DNA from: Cristatella mucedo
Taxonomy: Eukaryota > Bryozoa > Phylactolaemata > Cristatellidae
Length of the DNA stretch: 64,000 nucleotides
Direction: 5' to 3'
NCBI GenBank assembly: GCA_009760855.2
Contig: WPIO01000034.1
Span: 1,565,001 to 1,629,000 of the forward strand
A program made the position numbers and the translations under genes. Positions within the stretch are counted from its first letter, which is position 1; every line of letters starts with the position of its first letter. Shown here piece after piece: positions 1 through 12,225 of the stretch. The notes beneath the pieces are model-generated. The model was not told the DNA's origin, did not search any database, and saw only the letters and a program-made list of their open reading frames with translations.

Positions 1-110
1 CCGATGCGATCCCGGTAAACCGGGTTTGGCCCAAAGGAAAAAGCACATTCCACGACCCGGGTCATGGGCTCGAGTCCTGCAGCTAGTTAATCTAATTTTG
101 CTTAGTTTAC
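1..110 (+). mobile_element. SINE family 2 head, partial
   Basis: GGGTTTGGCCCAAAGG and GGGTCATGGGCTCGAGTCCT match the A- and B-box segments. The copy is cut by the window edge and lacks the LINE-like tail. A second headless trace with GGTTTGGCCCAAAAGGTTGA lies at 22097-22140. Confidence 0.45.
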
Positions 111-463
111 TCTGGAAGCGATCAATTGTCGCTATATGATGGCCAATATTCATTCAGCCGACCATTACCTACTTTACTGGGTCTTCTCAGCAAGTCATGG
201 CTGCTATGATTTTGTCGACTTGAAGCTGTCCTGTGATTTACGAATCGCAAACCAAGAACACTTGCTATATTTTTCATACTTGAGATTGCCATTTGTTATC
301 AATTCAGAACGAGCCGCAGTTCAAGCGAGCGCTCTGCCAGTGTACCTATCAGACTGTTTCCTCAATAAGGCCCCGGTGTTTCACTCGGCATAATATACTT
401 TTAAGAGAATGCTCTGTACCATTAAGAGATTATCAGGAGGAGAGGAAAGAGGAAAATCAGCAG

Positions 464-474
464 GGAGAGAGAGA

Positions 475-546
<72 letters not shown>
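464..546. repeat. (GA)n microsatellite
   Basis: About 80 bp of nearly pure GA after an AG-rich lead-in. ORFs through it are artefacts. Confidence 0.95.
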
Positions 547-550
<4 letters not shown>

Positions 551-559
551 CTGCATCTA

Positions 560-2960
560 ACTCTCATCTAACTCCCCCTCTGGCTCCTTGTCCTATCTCC
601 CAGCAAAATAAGAGCATAAGTCTGGGCAAAGGAAGTAAATGTTCAAAGGGAGGCCCAGAGGGCTTGTGGACTGTTGTAGCTTCAGCAGTTGGCCGACCCC
701 CGCAGCACCTCACCAATCTAAAATATGAAAGACGACATATTGGTTTTTATAATACCCCTGATGCTTTCCTAATGCTGCTCATGAGAAGGCTACCGACAAG
801 GGAGGCGATTGCCTAAGCCATGCACAAATCTAGTTGCTGCATACAAGTAAGAAATTGGCAGAGCAGGCTTGCATTAGCAAGCTGGTGATCGAAAGAGCAG
901 GGAGAATTCGAGGACACATTCAACATGCTGGTGTAAGTACAAAGTGTGCCACTAAAATCAGCTGTTTTGAAACGGTGCTCAAAATATCTTCATAGAAGAC
1001 ATCGTGGTGTGGCCATAGCTTGGCAGCCCGATCTAATAGTGCAGATTGCAATAAGTTGAGGAGACAGTTACACCAAAGAGATGCCTTAAAGTCAAAGGTT
1101 TAAGGGAAGCCAGTGTCTCATATGTGAGGAATGCTTGCACACATCCTACCTAACATATGAGACAGAGAATCAGGTGCTGAGCCGATTTCTAATGCTCCTG
1201 TCGGCTTCGAGTTCGACTGATCGCTATTTGCAGGGAATTTATGAGGTAGCCTTGGCGTCATCACCGCTTCCTGCACACGAATGGGTAACTAGATTGCAAC
1301 ACGATTGAATGCTCACCCACGAGGTTGCACCGACGATCACAGAGTGGTTAAAAAAATACACAGCTGCCAAATTTCTCGGTAGTGGCAGTGTGTTGGCATC
1401 AAGACGTTCCTGTAAGCCATCAGTGCTATATCGAGCATGAAGCAAAAGGCCAGAAATTGGAAGGGATTGGAAGGAACAGAACGGGCCACAGTGAGCTGCT
1501 GCTCTGTTGCTCGGAGTTCAAGATTCATGGGGCTGTGCACTTGTGACAGCGGAAGTGGACAGCCGTTCTGGTAACCAGACACTTGCACCAACAGACATTC
1601 GCCTCATGCACGACGAAAGTGCTCAGTAGCTTCAGCTACGATGCATGTTTTATTGGCCGATCTCATATCCCGAAGTATGTAACACGTAGTATGTAATATT
1701 TACATCACAGCACATGGTAGCAGCATAGTTCCAAAAATCAATCGGCCAGCCGAACCAGAGCACTAAGGCTGGTCGAACTGTATGCATGAAAACGTCATGC
1801 AATTTCATACTCTGGTATCTAGAGCTCCAAGGGAGTTATGGCTACAAACAGCATGGCCAAACTAACAGGCTATCTATCCATAGTTGGTAATGACTTTTGA
1901 ACTTGATATCTTGCTAGCAGATTGGAAACTTAGCTTTAGTCAATCATGCTGGGTTGTTATACAAATGCATCTGCACATTCAATCTTGAATTTTCAAAATG
2001 GTACGTTTCTCCAGGTCTTCCATTTCCTTAAGAACAAATGCCGTGTTGTACCTCAATTCATGGAACTTTGAGACCGGCATCTGCAAAGGCAAATAAAGCA
2101 ATGCCACCATTTTCTTTACATAATGCAGTGGCCAATAGCTGCACACAGCTTCACCTGCCACAGGGTGAGAAGCTGAGTGAGATGAGCGAGCAGCTAATCC
2201 ATGCTGATGATCGATCGGGCACCCGAGGCTATCCGGTGCCCCTCACAGAGTCCCCAGGCCACCCAAACCCGGGCCCCACACAGCATGCCCCCCCCCAGCA
2301 CCAGTGGCTGCTGGGTGGCAGATGCTATAGCCAAGCATTAGAACTACAGCACAGGTTCTGATTGCCCACTATCCGTCAGCAGCTACGAGCTGGCTCATCT
2401 GCAGTGAGGCCATGTTCATGTTATTGCTGATGTTGCCTCGAGTCCATGCTCTTTCTGCAGCAGAGCAGACAGCAGAGCAGGCAGAAGAGCGCAGAGGCGC
2501 TTTGCTGCATGCATGCACGATGTGCCTTGTGTGGCACTACTCTAAGAAGAAGGAGACTGGTTGTTCGAGGTTAAGCTTAACTGGGGCAGTAGCAAAAGGT
2601 ATGATCAAGTAGTGTGGCAATGAATAGACACGACTAAACTCGGATCACCATTAAATGGTTACAGAGACAGGAACAAAGAGCAAGAGGGTGCAACTGTTCA
2701 ACTTGAACAGCCCCTGGTCACTTGGGGTTGTACGAAACGTAAGGAGCCGATGAGACAGAAAGACGTCGCAAAGCCAAAACACCGATTCCTTCATGTTGTG
2801 CATGTGCAGAGCATCGACACCTGCTGCATTAAAACAACGATTATTCTGGACACACTATTGCATCGATTAACTCTGGTCAAATTAAAAGGTCCCACTTGCC
2901 ATCCTGAAAGTAGCTACGAATTCACTGAGGGACAACAGAGTCTACTCAGGCTCTTTCAAG
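560..2960. other. No supported feature
   Basis: Mixed-composition DNA with only short shadow frames. No repeat family recognised. Confidence 0.6.
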
Positions 2961-3042
2961 GTGAAAAACAGCAAGACATGGCCACAAGTTTATACACACA
3001 CAATGCGATCTGAAGCAGGTGTATTGTTGGCATGTAGATCCT

Positions 3043-3253
<211 letters not shown>

Positions 3254-3361
3254 CCTCAATGCTGTGACAACGTTTGTGAATGTTTGCACCACCACGGGCA
3301 TAGCTATCAGTTAGATTATGTTAAGACGTTAAACTCTCAAGTCATAAAGTTTCTGCAGTTC

Positions 3362-3445
3362 CCCTGAGCCTTAGCCTACGGGCTAGGTGCTCGCAGTTTG
3401 CAATCCCGGTCACAAGCTCTAGTCCTTCGGCAGGCCTTGCCTTTT
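3362..3445 (+). mobile_element. Possible SINE family 2 relic
   Basis: CCTACGGGCTAGGTGCTCGC and CCGGTCACAAGCTCTAGTCC resemble the head of the family, with a decayed B box and no tail. Confidence 0.25.
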
Positions 3446-4243
3446 GGTCCACAGCAAATACACGCGATGGCTGCTAAAGGTCTCCATGTGCTATAGGTGC
3501 TATTTTTTTAAATGAGCTGCCGAATGCAGTCCACCTTTACTTTTCTGTTTACTCATAGCAAGCACTCACAGAGCACGACGACTACCAATGCAAGGCCAGC
3601 TTCCATAGGGGGAGCAAATTTAGACAAGAGCTACACAAATTCGTTCCAGATTCCAATCGGCTCCAAGGTCAAGATGAAGAATGGCTCGATCAGGTGGCAA
3701 TCGCTTGAAGGAGCAGGACAAGTAAGAGCATGGCGGGGGGGGGGGGGTGGTAGCCACTGCGCATGTTTAGCTGCTCTCACCTCGAGCGTCCTGCAGCTGC
3801 CGTCGGTGAGCTGCAGCTCGAGGAGCACGACGGGCTCCAGAGCCCGGCTCAGCACGCTGCAAAAGAGTAGCTCACCATGCTACAAGCTGCAGGCAAGCAA
3901 AACTGCTGCATGCAGCAGCTGCAGCATCAACATGGTCTCACCCAAATCAAGTACGGCTGACTAACATGACTAATGCCTGCTTCGTGCCGATGCGCACTGC
4001 GTGGCGTGGCAATTGCAGCAGCAGCAGCAGCTAATGCGACATGGGGACTCAAAGGGCGTGCCACATGCCAGCTAGGCCTCCTTATGCTGGCTAGTGGGCA
4101 GGGGGAGACGAAGCCGAGGACTAGCTTTAAGTGGCAAACGGCAGCACACAAGCCAGCTGCCTCGAGCTTTGGCAAATTGCCAGCAAATTGGGTCGCAGCT
4201 TGAGTGGGCAGGGAGAAAGGGGCGTGTTGGACTGCACAGGGTG

Positions 4244-4515
4244 ACCGACGTCTACTCTCCTGCTGCCGACTGTGGCACATCCTATGCAGCCATCCTGAGC
4301 TGCTACTGCCATGCTACTCACTACATCGACTGCCCTCCTGACTCAACTATACTTCTCACTTACTCTTTGTTGCGTGAGATGAAGTCTGTTGGCTATCAAA
4401 TTCGTACCAAAAGTCGGTCAGACTTTGTATGGGCTATACAAAGCTCTCCTCCGTAACACCCACTTAGTTTTGTGGCTTTGCGGAGTTACGTGCGGAGATA
4501 AATTACATTACACTA
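4244..4515 (+). mobile_element. LINE B 3'-end unit
   Basis: Starts at the GACGTCTACTCTCC word, carries ACTGTGGCACATCC, ACTCTTTGTTGCGTGAGATG and AGTCTGTTGGCTATC, and ends ATAAATTACATTACAC. Same unit as 45131-45399. Confidence 0.65.
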
Positions 4516-4970
4516 TGGCAGCAGATCACCCCAGCTAGAGGTGAAACATAGCAGTGCCAAAGGAAAGCATTCCAAAAGAAAGCATCATGAAGGATGGCGA
4601 GCTGCTGCTCCATCACCATCACCGTCCGAGCTGATGTGCAGCCAAAAGACAGATGCTGCTGCTTGCCTTTCATGGCAGCCGGAGCTAAGAGCATCAGTGA
4701 GGAGGCAAAGTAACAGCAAGTTAGCAGGACCAGAAACAACTAGGTCAAGAGGTTTGAGCTGACAGGTAAGTGCCTACTCACATAGGCTCAGAGCAGCCAT
4801 CACAATGTTGGTCACGGGTGAGGGTCGACTAGTCAGGTGAGCACGGTCGTAAGCAGCCGAAAGTGGTGTCCAGAATCACAGGACAGGCAGAGCATATACC
4901 AAATCTCACACCTGTGGGACACGTTTTAGTCTATGCTTTAGCCGGCACGAAGGTGACAAGTTACATGTAA

Positions 4971-5064
4971 GCCCGTCTAGATCAGTCGGTAGAGCATGAG
5001 ACTCGTAATCTCAGGGTCGTGGGTTTGAATCTTGAATCCCCACGTTGAAATGCCCACGTTGGGC
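4971..5064 (+). pseudogene. tRNA-Lys-like pseudogene with altered anticodon and duplicated T-arm
   Basis: Starts GCCCGTCTAG, has TCAGTCGGTAGAGCATGAGA (A box/D arm), an anticodon stem-loop ACTCGTAATCT and GGTCGTGGGTTTGAATC (B box), and ends GTTGGGC. It matches animal tRNA-Lys(CTT) except that the loop reads CGT and the T-arm to acceptor region carries a duplicated segment (CCCCACGTTG / GCCCACGTTG), making it about 94 nt. The insertion should abolish function. A SINE-like unit starts 18 bp downstream, so this may be its head or a neighbour. Confidence 0.6.
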
Positions 5065-5081
5065 ATTGAACTTTGGCGAGC

Positions 5082-5250
5082 CTTGATGGTGTACTAGGTA
5101 AGGTGGTTGCTTTTCACAACCTCGGTAGTGAGGTCATGGGTTTGAATCTTGCGGTGGGAGATCCTGTATTGGCACTGCAAGCAGTGTGATAGACATTAAA
5201 GGCTCTTACGTCGCTATACAAAAAACTTAAATCGGCTAGCATTTATTTAT
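5082..5250 (+). mobile_element. SINE family 1 (tRNA-derived) copy
   Basis: Contains GGTAAGGTGGTTGC (A-box side), ATGGGTTTGAATCTTGCGGT (B box GGTTTGAATC), then AAAGGCTCTTACGTCGCTAT and a tail with CGGCTAGCATTTATTTAT. The same order of words occurs at 11359, 12060, 24490 (minus) and 43510 (minus). Confidence 0.65.
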
Positions 5251-5254
5251 ATAA

Positions 5255-6920
5255 AAAAGACAGCAAATCCACATCCAGAAAATCTCATAATTTACGCAGC
5301 CAGGGCCAGCAGCCATTTGCTGGTACCTGGCAGGGAGAGGGACAAACGTCCAACATCAGTTGTTCAAACCCCATCACAGTATCGTCTTAATAAAAAAAAC
5401 TGCCAACACTATCCATCTCGAAGCAAAACTTATTCTAAGCATATGCAATCAGGGTCTAGCGCCGAGTCATTCAATCAGTCAGTACCAAATTGATACGCAG
5501 TAACTGATATGGAAACATTTGGTGGGTGGTACACGGCAATTGGCACTTGAACGGCAGCACAGCACATTCCCAAAAGAAGCTAACGAATGCTGATCAGAGG
5601 ATCACAAGAGAGCAACAAGATCTGCACCTCCCCTGGCACTGCAATCGCAATATGCAGCAAGCCGGCTGCTGTCTCGGACGATAGCTGATAAAGCAAAGCA
5701 ATGGCAAGGTGTTGAGTTAGCTGCATGCCATAGATCACTGAGCAATGTAATAGTGCTTCCCTATATCATGCCACACTTTGGGTCATTAGATGAGAAACAT
5801 TAGTAGTGTCGACCATGTTGGTACTTTGTCAATCGCATGCTTTGCAAAGGCCACGTTTGTGCCAGCAGATGGTGCAGTCCTTCCCGTGAGACACACATGC
5901 TAACAAAGCGGGAAGCTATCTATTTCATACGGAGTTTAACCTACTAAGGCAGCCGGTAAGTGAGTGGCAAGATGAGTTAAGGACAGAGAAAGAAAGGGAA
6001 ATGAAGGAAAGAGAGTCAGGAAGGAAGAGAAAGGGGGCAGGGATGAAACTAGGCAGGATTGAAGATACGGTTGGAGGGACAGACTAAGGAGGGAGAGATG
6101 GAGGAAGTCAGACTCGCGCATAGACAGACAGACACACCGCTCAGCACAACTGCCAATAGTGTCTACTATGTCGGTCGAGATGATTTGCACTAAAATGATG
6201 GCCACTGGTGATCACCACACGTGTTTCACCAGGAAAAGAAAAGACAAACAGGGGTAAGAGAAGAAGGGAAGCCGTCGGGCGATTTGGCACGATCACAGCA
6301 GGGAGTGTCATGCTTGGGTCAGCAGCAGCTGGCAGCAGAATGCTTGCACTAGATGCCCCAAGTGTACTGGCAAGTTAGGGAGTGACGCCCACGTAACCAT
6401 ATAAACTCGGAGCAGCTTCAAAACAGTTTGATTACTTTTGTATGTGCTAAGCTTGCTGCTGCAATGCACGAAGCCAGCAGCATGTGCAATGCCTGAATCC
6501 CAGAAGGTCCAACCTTAACCATGCAGAACGACGAAGGAGGCCTGGACACTGGCATAAGCCGTGCCCTATCCTGAGTGCATGGAACTTTGTAAACAAGATT
6601 CTGATCTGTTATACTATACGGAAGCTGATGCTATTTGATTGTCATATACGTGCTTTCAGCGAATAAATACCCACGGATTGCACAGCTAAAAGTGATGCAG
6701 CCATTATAATAGCAGTTCCGCATGATCCCAGTCCATTATTGTACATAGGACATAGAAATGAACTTGAATAAAGCTAAAGATTCGAGAAAAATGGAAGATC
6801 GTTCATGCATGGTCTTTGGTTACCAATCGGACCAACATCACAGTTGCTTTGAGGTTTTGGACTTTGGCTGAATTCGAATCCCACTTGTTGAGGTCTTATG
6901 GCACTCTTTCCTTAAAACAG
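5255..6920. other. No supported gene; purine-rich patch at 5970-6090
   Basis: The purine-rich patch (GAGAAAGAAAGGGAAATGAA) explains the leucine/serine-rich minus frame there. Nothing else was recognised. Confidence 0.6.
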
Positions 6921-6922
6921 AT

Positions 6923-7027
6923 TGTAGGATAACCGGATGAAGTCGATAAGCCATGAGATGGTAAGACGAGCAGAGTGTAGGATAACCGGATGAAGTCGAT
7001 AAGCCATGAGATGGTAAGACGAGCAAT
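6923..7027. repeat. 53-bp tandem duplication
   Basis: TGTAGGATAACCGGATGAAG starts both copies (6923 and 6976). They differ only in the last three bases, so the duplication is recent. Confidence 0.9.
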
Positions 7028-7539
7028 ATGCTTCGCAGGGGTCATTAGGATGAACCTCTCTACATGAAACTAGCTAAACTAGCAAAGTAGTAGTTTGCTA
7101 CTTCCATTCTTTCAAGAAGCCAGCATTACCATCACCACATAGGATCATAATTGAAGCAAAAAAGTCCATAATGCCACAAGATGTCACACTTGCGTCTTGT
7201 GGCAAGATGCTACACTTCTGTCACGTGGCACTGCATTGTCTTCCGTGACACAACTCATTGACTCAGCAAAGCAAGTTCACAGGAGGTGAGCTGCTTGTAT
7301 GATCATAACTAAGAACACGAATGTGCACAGTGTGCACGAGGCCATAATACACCCTGGTAAGTAAAACGAGGTCAGACCACTGTCGGGTGTTACAGACTTC
7401 CTGCTAATCGATCAAGGGTTTCCCAACTTCCACAGCTCGAGTGAAAATCGGTCTCTAACACCCGGATGGCTAATCGTACCTCGTCGAAATACCGACATCC
7501 ACACGCCACTTCATTGACTTCAGACTCGGCAAACCTGGC

Positions 7540-8800
7540 TTGCTGTTGACGGCCGAGTTAACGATAGACGGTCGCCTGCACGGCAAGCAAAAACTCGAAT
7601 GTAGCAGGCCCAGCGGGCGTAGCAGCCACAGCCCTGCTGCAGAGCCACGGCTTCAGCCACAGCAGCGCCTCTGGGTCTGCTGCGGCAGCACACGATGCAG
7701 CGACTTGCCTGGGCCCGAAGAGCGCGAGTGCAAAGTCATCGGCGAACTCCTTCTGAATGCTGAAGCGGCAAATCGCATCACCATACAGAGAGGGCTGACC
7801 ACGGGTTGGTGCAGCAGAAAGCTTTAGCGAGCAGCGAAGGCGGCAGCTGCTGCTTGCCAGCTCACCCGAGTCCCACCAGATCCTCCTTCAGAGCCTGAAA
7901 CGCACGAGCGAAGAAGCATTCTTAGCACGTACAGAGAGACCGCCAGAGCGCATTCTGGAGAGGCTGACGACAAGCAGAGGTCAGCGCTGAACGCAGGAGA
8001 GCGCTAGACAAACTGAGTGTGGAGCGACTGCGCACAAGCGCCGCAAGCTCACATCGGCGCTCAGCGCCGACTCGGAGCTGCGAGTGGCAAGCTGAAGTGT
8101 TCGGAGGACGCCGGAGAACAGAATGCCGACGCCTTCGCTAGTCATGCCGTCCTTCTCGATCGCGCACAGGTCCGCGCGAACGACCGTCCGGCCCTCCGCC
8201 GAGGCGACCGCCACTGCAACGGACAGCTCGGCGCGGGTGCTTTCGCCACATCGAGCAAGCGTCCGGGCGCTGTCCGCGCGCCCGCCGCTGCCACGACCGA
8301 GAGCGACGTGCGTGCGCGGCCCGGCGCGGCGCCGACTCATGAGCACGCGTCGCTTAAAATGATCGAGGGCACAGAGACGCCCGAGGAGCGGCGCAATAAA
8401 AGAAAAAACAGACAGAGCGGCGCTGCACGAGCAATTCCAACGAGAGAGAGAATGAGAGAGAGGCAGTCGACAAAGGGGCGCACCGAGAGCGCGCGCGCCT
8501 CACGAAGGGAGCCGAGCAGACGTCTGGCGGCGGCCGGCGACAGGCAGACGCAACTTACGCTGCAGAACTTTGCGGAACGCGGCATGGCTTGTAGCCTTTA
8601 GCGCTTTGCAAAGCTCTTTAATCTCGTGAGGGACACGGAACCCATAGAAGGGTGTACGGTCCGCGGCGGGTTTCAAATGCGGCTTCGTCACGGGGTGACC
8701 CTGAGACATGAGAAGCGAGGACAGTACCGACGCAAACCCCCCCGGAAACCGGAGCTCCTCCCGGAACCACGGACGCCCCTTTCTATTTGGACCTTAGATG
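7540..8800. other. GC-rich, CpG-rich island without a supported exon
   Basis: Dense CG dinucleotides, especially 7980-8560, open in several frames on both strands. It could be the promoter or exon 1 of VMA21, which lies downstream on the plus strand, but no start with an in-phase GT donor was found. Confidence 0.4.
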
Positions 8801-9904
8801 CTGAACAGATTAGTTATCCATAATATCTGCTGGCACCATTACAATATTTATAAACTATTATTATATAAAATTTAAGGATTATGGATTTGCCACTGCTGAT
8901 GTCCGTCGTCCGCTTATAAACTCTGTATCCACGCCCATTGAGTTCCTGCAACATGGCCGAACAGGATTTTAACTCACGTATGAGGTTAGCCGGTTGGGTG
9001 GCCATACACGACTTTTTTTTTTTTTCTAAGACGCTAAGACGTGCGCGGTTGCGAGCTCGTAGATTTTCAGCTGCAGTTCTCGTCTTCTCTCCGTGAATGG
9101 CCATGCCTATCAGGCATGTTACTTTGAAACGAGGCTTTTACTGCCTCTAAATTTTTTCATGTGCATCGAACGTAAATAAAGAGCTGTCGTGCGGTGGGTG
9201 GTAACAACTTAAGCGATCATGCTTAAGTGCATCCTCTGAGAGCAGATAGAGCGCTTTTAAATCTCTGCCAACTGCCCTTTCGGTAAGAGGCGGTGTACGT
9301 AGGTCCGGGGCTGAATCGGACAGGGACGATGGCTGTCTCACAGGCATCGCTGGCACTCATCTTATAGAGCCCAGGAACGAATCAAGTCGGTATTGAGCGC
9401 CGGGGATCGAACAGATTCGCACGCGTTATGTTTTGCTAGACGACGCGCACAGATCACGGCCAATGGTACAGCTTGCTGAGCAATAAATTAGTCGCAAGAT
9501 GTGTAAAACGGAGCGAACGATCGGGACGGCCCGTTCTTTTCTGTCTAGCTCACGACTTGCAGTGCAGGTACGTTGGCATGACAGCAAATGCCCTTTTGCT
9601 TTTGACTCGAGGCAGCCGATTCGATCGGTGGAGCCTGACTAAACCTAAGTGGGTTCACCTTAGTGGGTCTGTTGTCCTGGTGATGCTTGTGGTGGTAAAA
9701 ACCAATTTTTTTCTTTATAGAAACCAGTGTGTGCACCGCTCGTGCTCCGTCTGCGACTAGCACGTTTTTTTTCTCCAAATTCACACGGTGCGATCCAATA
9801 CGTTGCATGCCTGCTTAGTTTGTGGAAATGTTGGCGACGATGAGCCGATTTCCGATTTTCGAAGGAAACGAAATCGATTCGGGTTTCCGAGACATCCGTT
9901 TCGC

Positions 9905-10085
9905 AGGTGCAGTGCTGGCTGGATCCAGTGGCTAAAGTGCTCGCCTCGAACCAAGGTTAAGGCGAATGTTTTCGATGACTGAGGTCGTGGGCTCGAGCCC
10001 CGTGGCATATGTGAAGTGCCTGAATAGAGATTAAATTCTCTTAGGGTAGGGTGCTGTACAAATGAATTATTTATTGCATTGTACA
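9905..10085 (+). mobile_element. SINE family 2: tRNA-like head with LINE A tail
   Basis: The head has CCAGTGGCTAAAGTGCTCGC, then GGTCGTGGGCTCGAGCCCCG (B box). The tail GTGCCTGAATAGAGATTAAA, TTCTCTTAGGGTAGGGTGCT and ACAAATGAATTATTTATTG matches the 3' end of the LINE A copies (CGCCTAGAAAGAGATTGAG... GGCGC... ATTATTATT). Confidence 0.65.
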
Positions 10086-11063
10086 GGTATATGATTTGTA
10101 ATCCCTTGTCGTTTTGGATTATTTCACTTACTCGAAGCAAAATATCAGACGATTCATGAAATCACTGTGTTCTTTCAAATCCCTGTGTACAAAATTGGGG
10201 ATGCTGGCCACCTAGCACTGTGCAATCACCAAGCTTCTGGCAAGCTATATATTTTAGACCTGCTTCAGGCTAACTATGTGAAATGCAGTCCTTTCGTAGG
10301 ACTGCCAGAACCAGGGCATTATGTTTAGCAAAATAAATTATTAGTGGTATAGCATACCGAGGCTATTGCCGACCTACTTATTAAGACTTATAAAAACTGT
10401 TGTACCATGGCCACTAAATGGGCCATGCACAACCTAATTGGTAGTCGTGATGGAACACACTCACCTGGGGGCCGGCTATTCTGGGAACTCCCTTTAGAGG
10501 GGCCTTCTGCTGGAAAGAAGTGCCCCTGGCTGAGCATGATGAACACGTGGAGGAGAGGGCAGAAGCAAGCAGTACAGCAAGCCGTGCATTTATAATACTC
10601 CTTTCTCATTCTGTCGAAAGCCGGTCGACAGTGCGCAGGCTTTTTGGAATTCCTGTTGCCTATATGTAATGCTGTTTAAACGACGACAGGCCAACGAAAG
10701 TTCTCAGAATAGTAATCAATGTATGCATTAGTGATGCTGTGGCATTTACGAACCAATGAGCCATGCATATGCTAGTTGTGATCAACAAACTCTTCTTTTG
10801 TTCAGTGACGACAGGCCTCTTTGTCCGATGTTATACTTTGCTGAACGATCGAGTAGAGACGTCATAATTTCAAGGAACTATCTAGATTTTTGTTTGACGG
10901 CTTCGAAAGCAGATCGTCTGTCGACGTTTCTTTTTATGTTTGCCATGTCCTCTGCACAATGCCCTTCGCTGCAGCGTCAGCCGTGTCGTCGTGCTGAGTG
11001 CCTATTTGTCTTGTGAGGAGCCTGCGCGTCATCTGACTGCAGCGCACTCGTGCTCGTGTGCAG

Positions 11064-11179
11064 GCTGAAAGATAGCAGCAGTGAAGGCAGTGTGATGAGG
11101 ACCATGCTATTATTTACGGCAATGATGGTCGTCTTGCCAATATCGTCATACTTTTTCAGCAAGCATTACATTTTTGAAG
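11064..11179 (+). CDS. VMA21: VMA21 V-ATPase assembly factor, internal exon with TM1
   Basis: Family role: VMA21 is a small ER membrane chaperone for assembly of the V0 sector of the proton-pumping V-ATPase. This exon follows GTGTGCAG, completes one codon and encodes LKDSSSEGSVMRTM, then the first membrane segment LLFTAMMVVLPISSYFF and KHYIFE. It ends before GTATGT, and its last base pairs in phase with the exon at 12811. An in-frame TGA at 11016, with no ATG after it, shows that an upstream exon is needed. I could not locate that N-terminal exon. Confidence 0.86.
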
Positions 11180-11358
11180 GTATGTCTACGTGAGGCCGGC
11201 TCTTGCAGGCCATGCCGCCATAGATGAGAAGCATGCCAGAAACTGTGGCGGTGCCATGGCCATTTGCAAGCGACCGCATTGTAGCGCTGGCTGTGCGCTA
11301 CCTTCCTTACTCGCATGTCAATCGCCTGCTCCACTTATATTTCATAGGCACACTAATG

Positions 11359-11545
11359 GTGAGCCGTGATGGCACACCATAGGTAAGGCGGTTGCTTTCA
11401 CGATGTCGATCCTGAGGTCGTGGGTTCGATTCCTGCGGTGGGCGATCACTTATCGCCACTGAAAGCGGTGGTGATAGCCGTAAAGGCTCTTCTGTCGCTA
11501 TACAAAAAGAGGCTGTTTAATCAGCTAGGATTTATTATTTATTTA
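11359..11545 (+). mobile_element. SINE family 1 copy in VMA21 intron
   Basis: The best-preserved copy: GGTAAGGCGGTTGC, GTCGTGGGTTCGATTCCTGC (canonical B box GGTTCGATTCC), GTAAAGGCTCTTCTGTCGCT, ATACAAAAAGAGGCTGTTTA, ATCAGCTAGGATTTATT. Likely a Pol III SINE. Confidence 0.7.
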
Positions 11546-12059
11546 TTTGCACATTTTCACCGAATTAACAGAATTTTTGAAGCAGCCAGAGCTTGTGGTT
11601 GCACAATGGAGCCCCATGATTGAGGGCGCTAGTTGAACTCCAACACACATCTTTCGGTCATTGTTATTAATGCCACCAGTCAAGTTTCCTTGTAAGCTGT
11701 ACGTTAGGATTTATGTTTGGGTAGGCAAAGTTTTACAGCATCAGAGGAGTCATAGTAGATCAGAGACCTCGACAGGTTTTCTGATTACTAATTCCCAAGA
11801 ATCATGCAGCCCTCGGTTTGAAATGACACCGGGTTCAAGGATGCACGGTCATACATTCGTTTTCTTTTTTCAGCACTAGTCTGGTGTCGCCTTTTCCCAA
11901 CGTCCTTTGCCCACAGCTTGTCAACTATTGTGCCAGTTCCTTTTTCCGCCGAATTCGTGCCACTGCTGGCGATCTGCTGCAGTCAGGTCTGCTCTTGCTG
12001 TGTATTCTTGCGGCATCGACAGAGCAACAATATGCAGGGGCAGATCATTCACCCCCTCC

Positions 12060-12225
12060 AGCATGTGGTGGTGCTGCACTTAGTGTGTGTATCGCTAGGC
12101 GCTAGTGCCTGAGGTTTGACGGATTATTGCACACTGCAAGTGGCGGTGGTAGCCATGTAGGGCCCTTCTGCCACTATATGATTGTGAGGCTGGTCGATCA
12201 GCTAGCCTTTGTTGCCCATGTGTCT
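12060..12225 (+). mobile_element. SINE family 1, degenerate copy
   Basis: Retains TGCCTGAGGTTTGACGG (decayed B-box region), GCAAGTGGCGGTGGTAGCC, AGGGCCCTTCTGCCACTAT and GGTCGATCAGCTAGCCTTT in the family order. Confidence 0.5.

Noticed and set aside
4971-5064. Functional tRNA-Thr(CGT)
   Set aside because: The body is tRNA-Lys-like, the T-arm to acceptor region contains an insertion, and the acceptor would not fold at normal length.
8017-8601. 194-codon plus ORF as a gene or VMA21 exon 1
   Set aside because: Several frames are open on both strands in CpG-rich DNA. No VMA21-like N-terminus and no in-phase donor.
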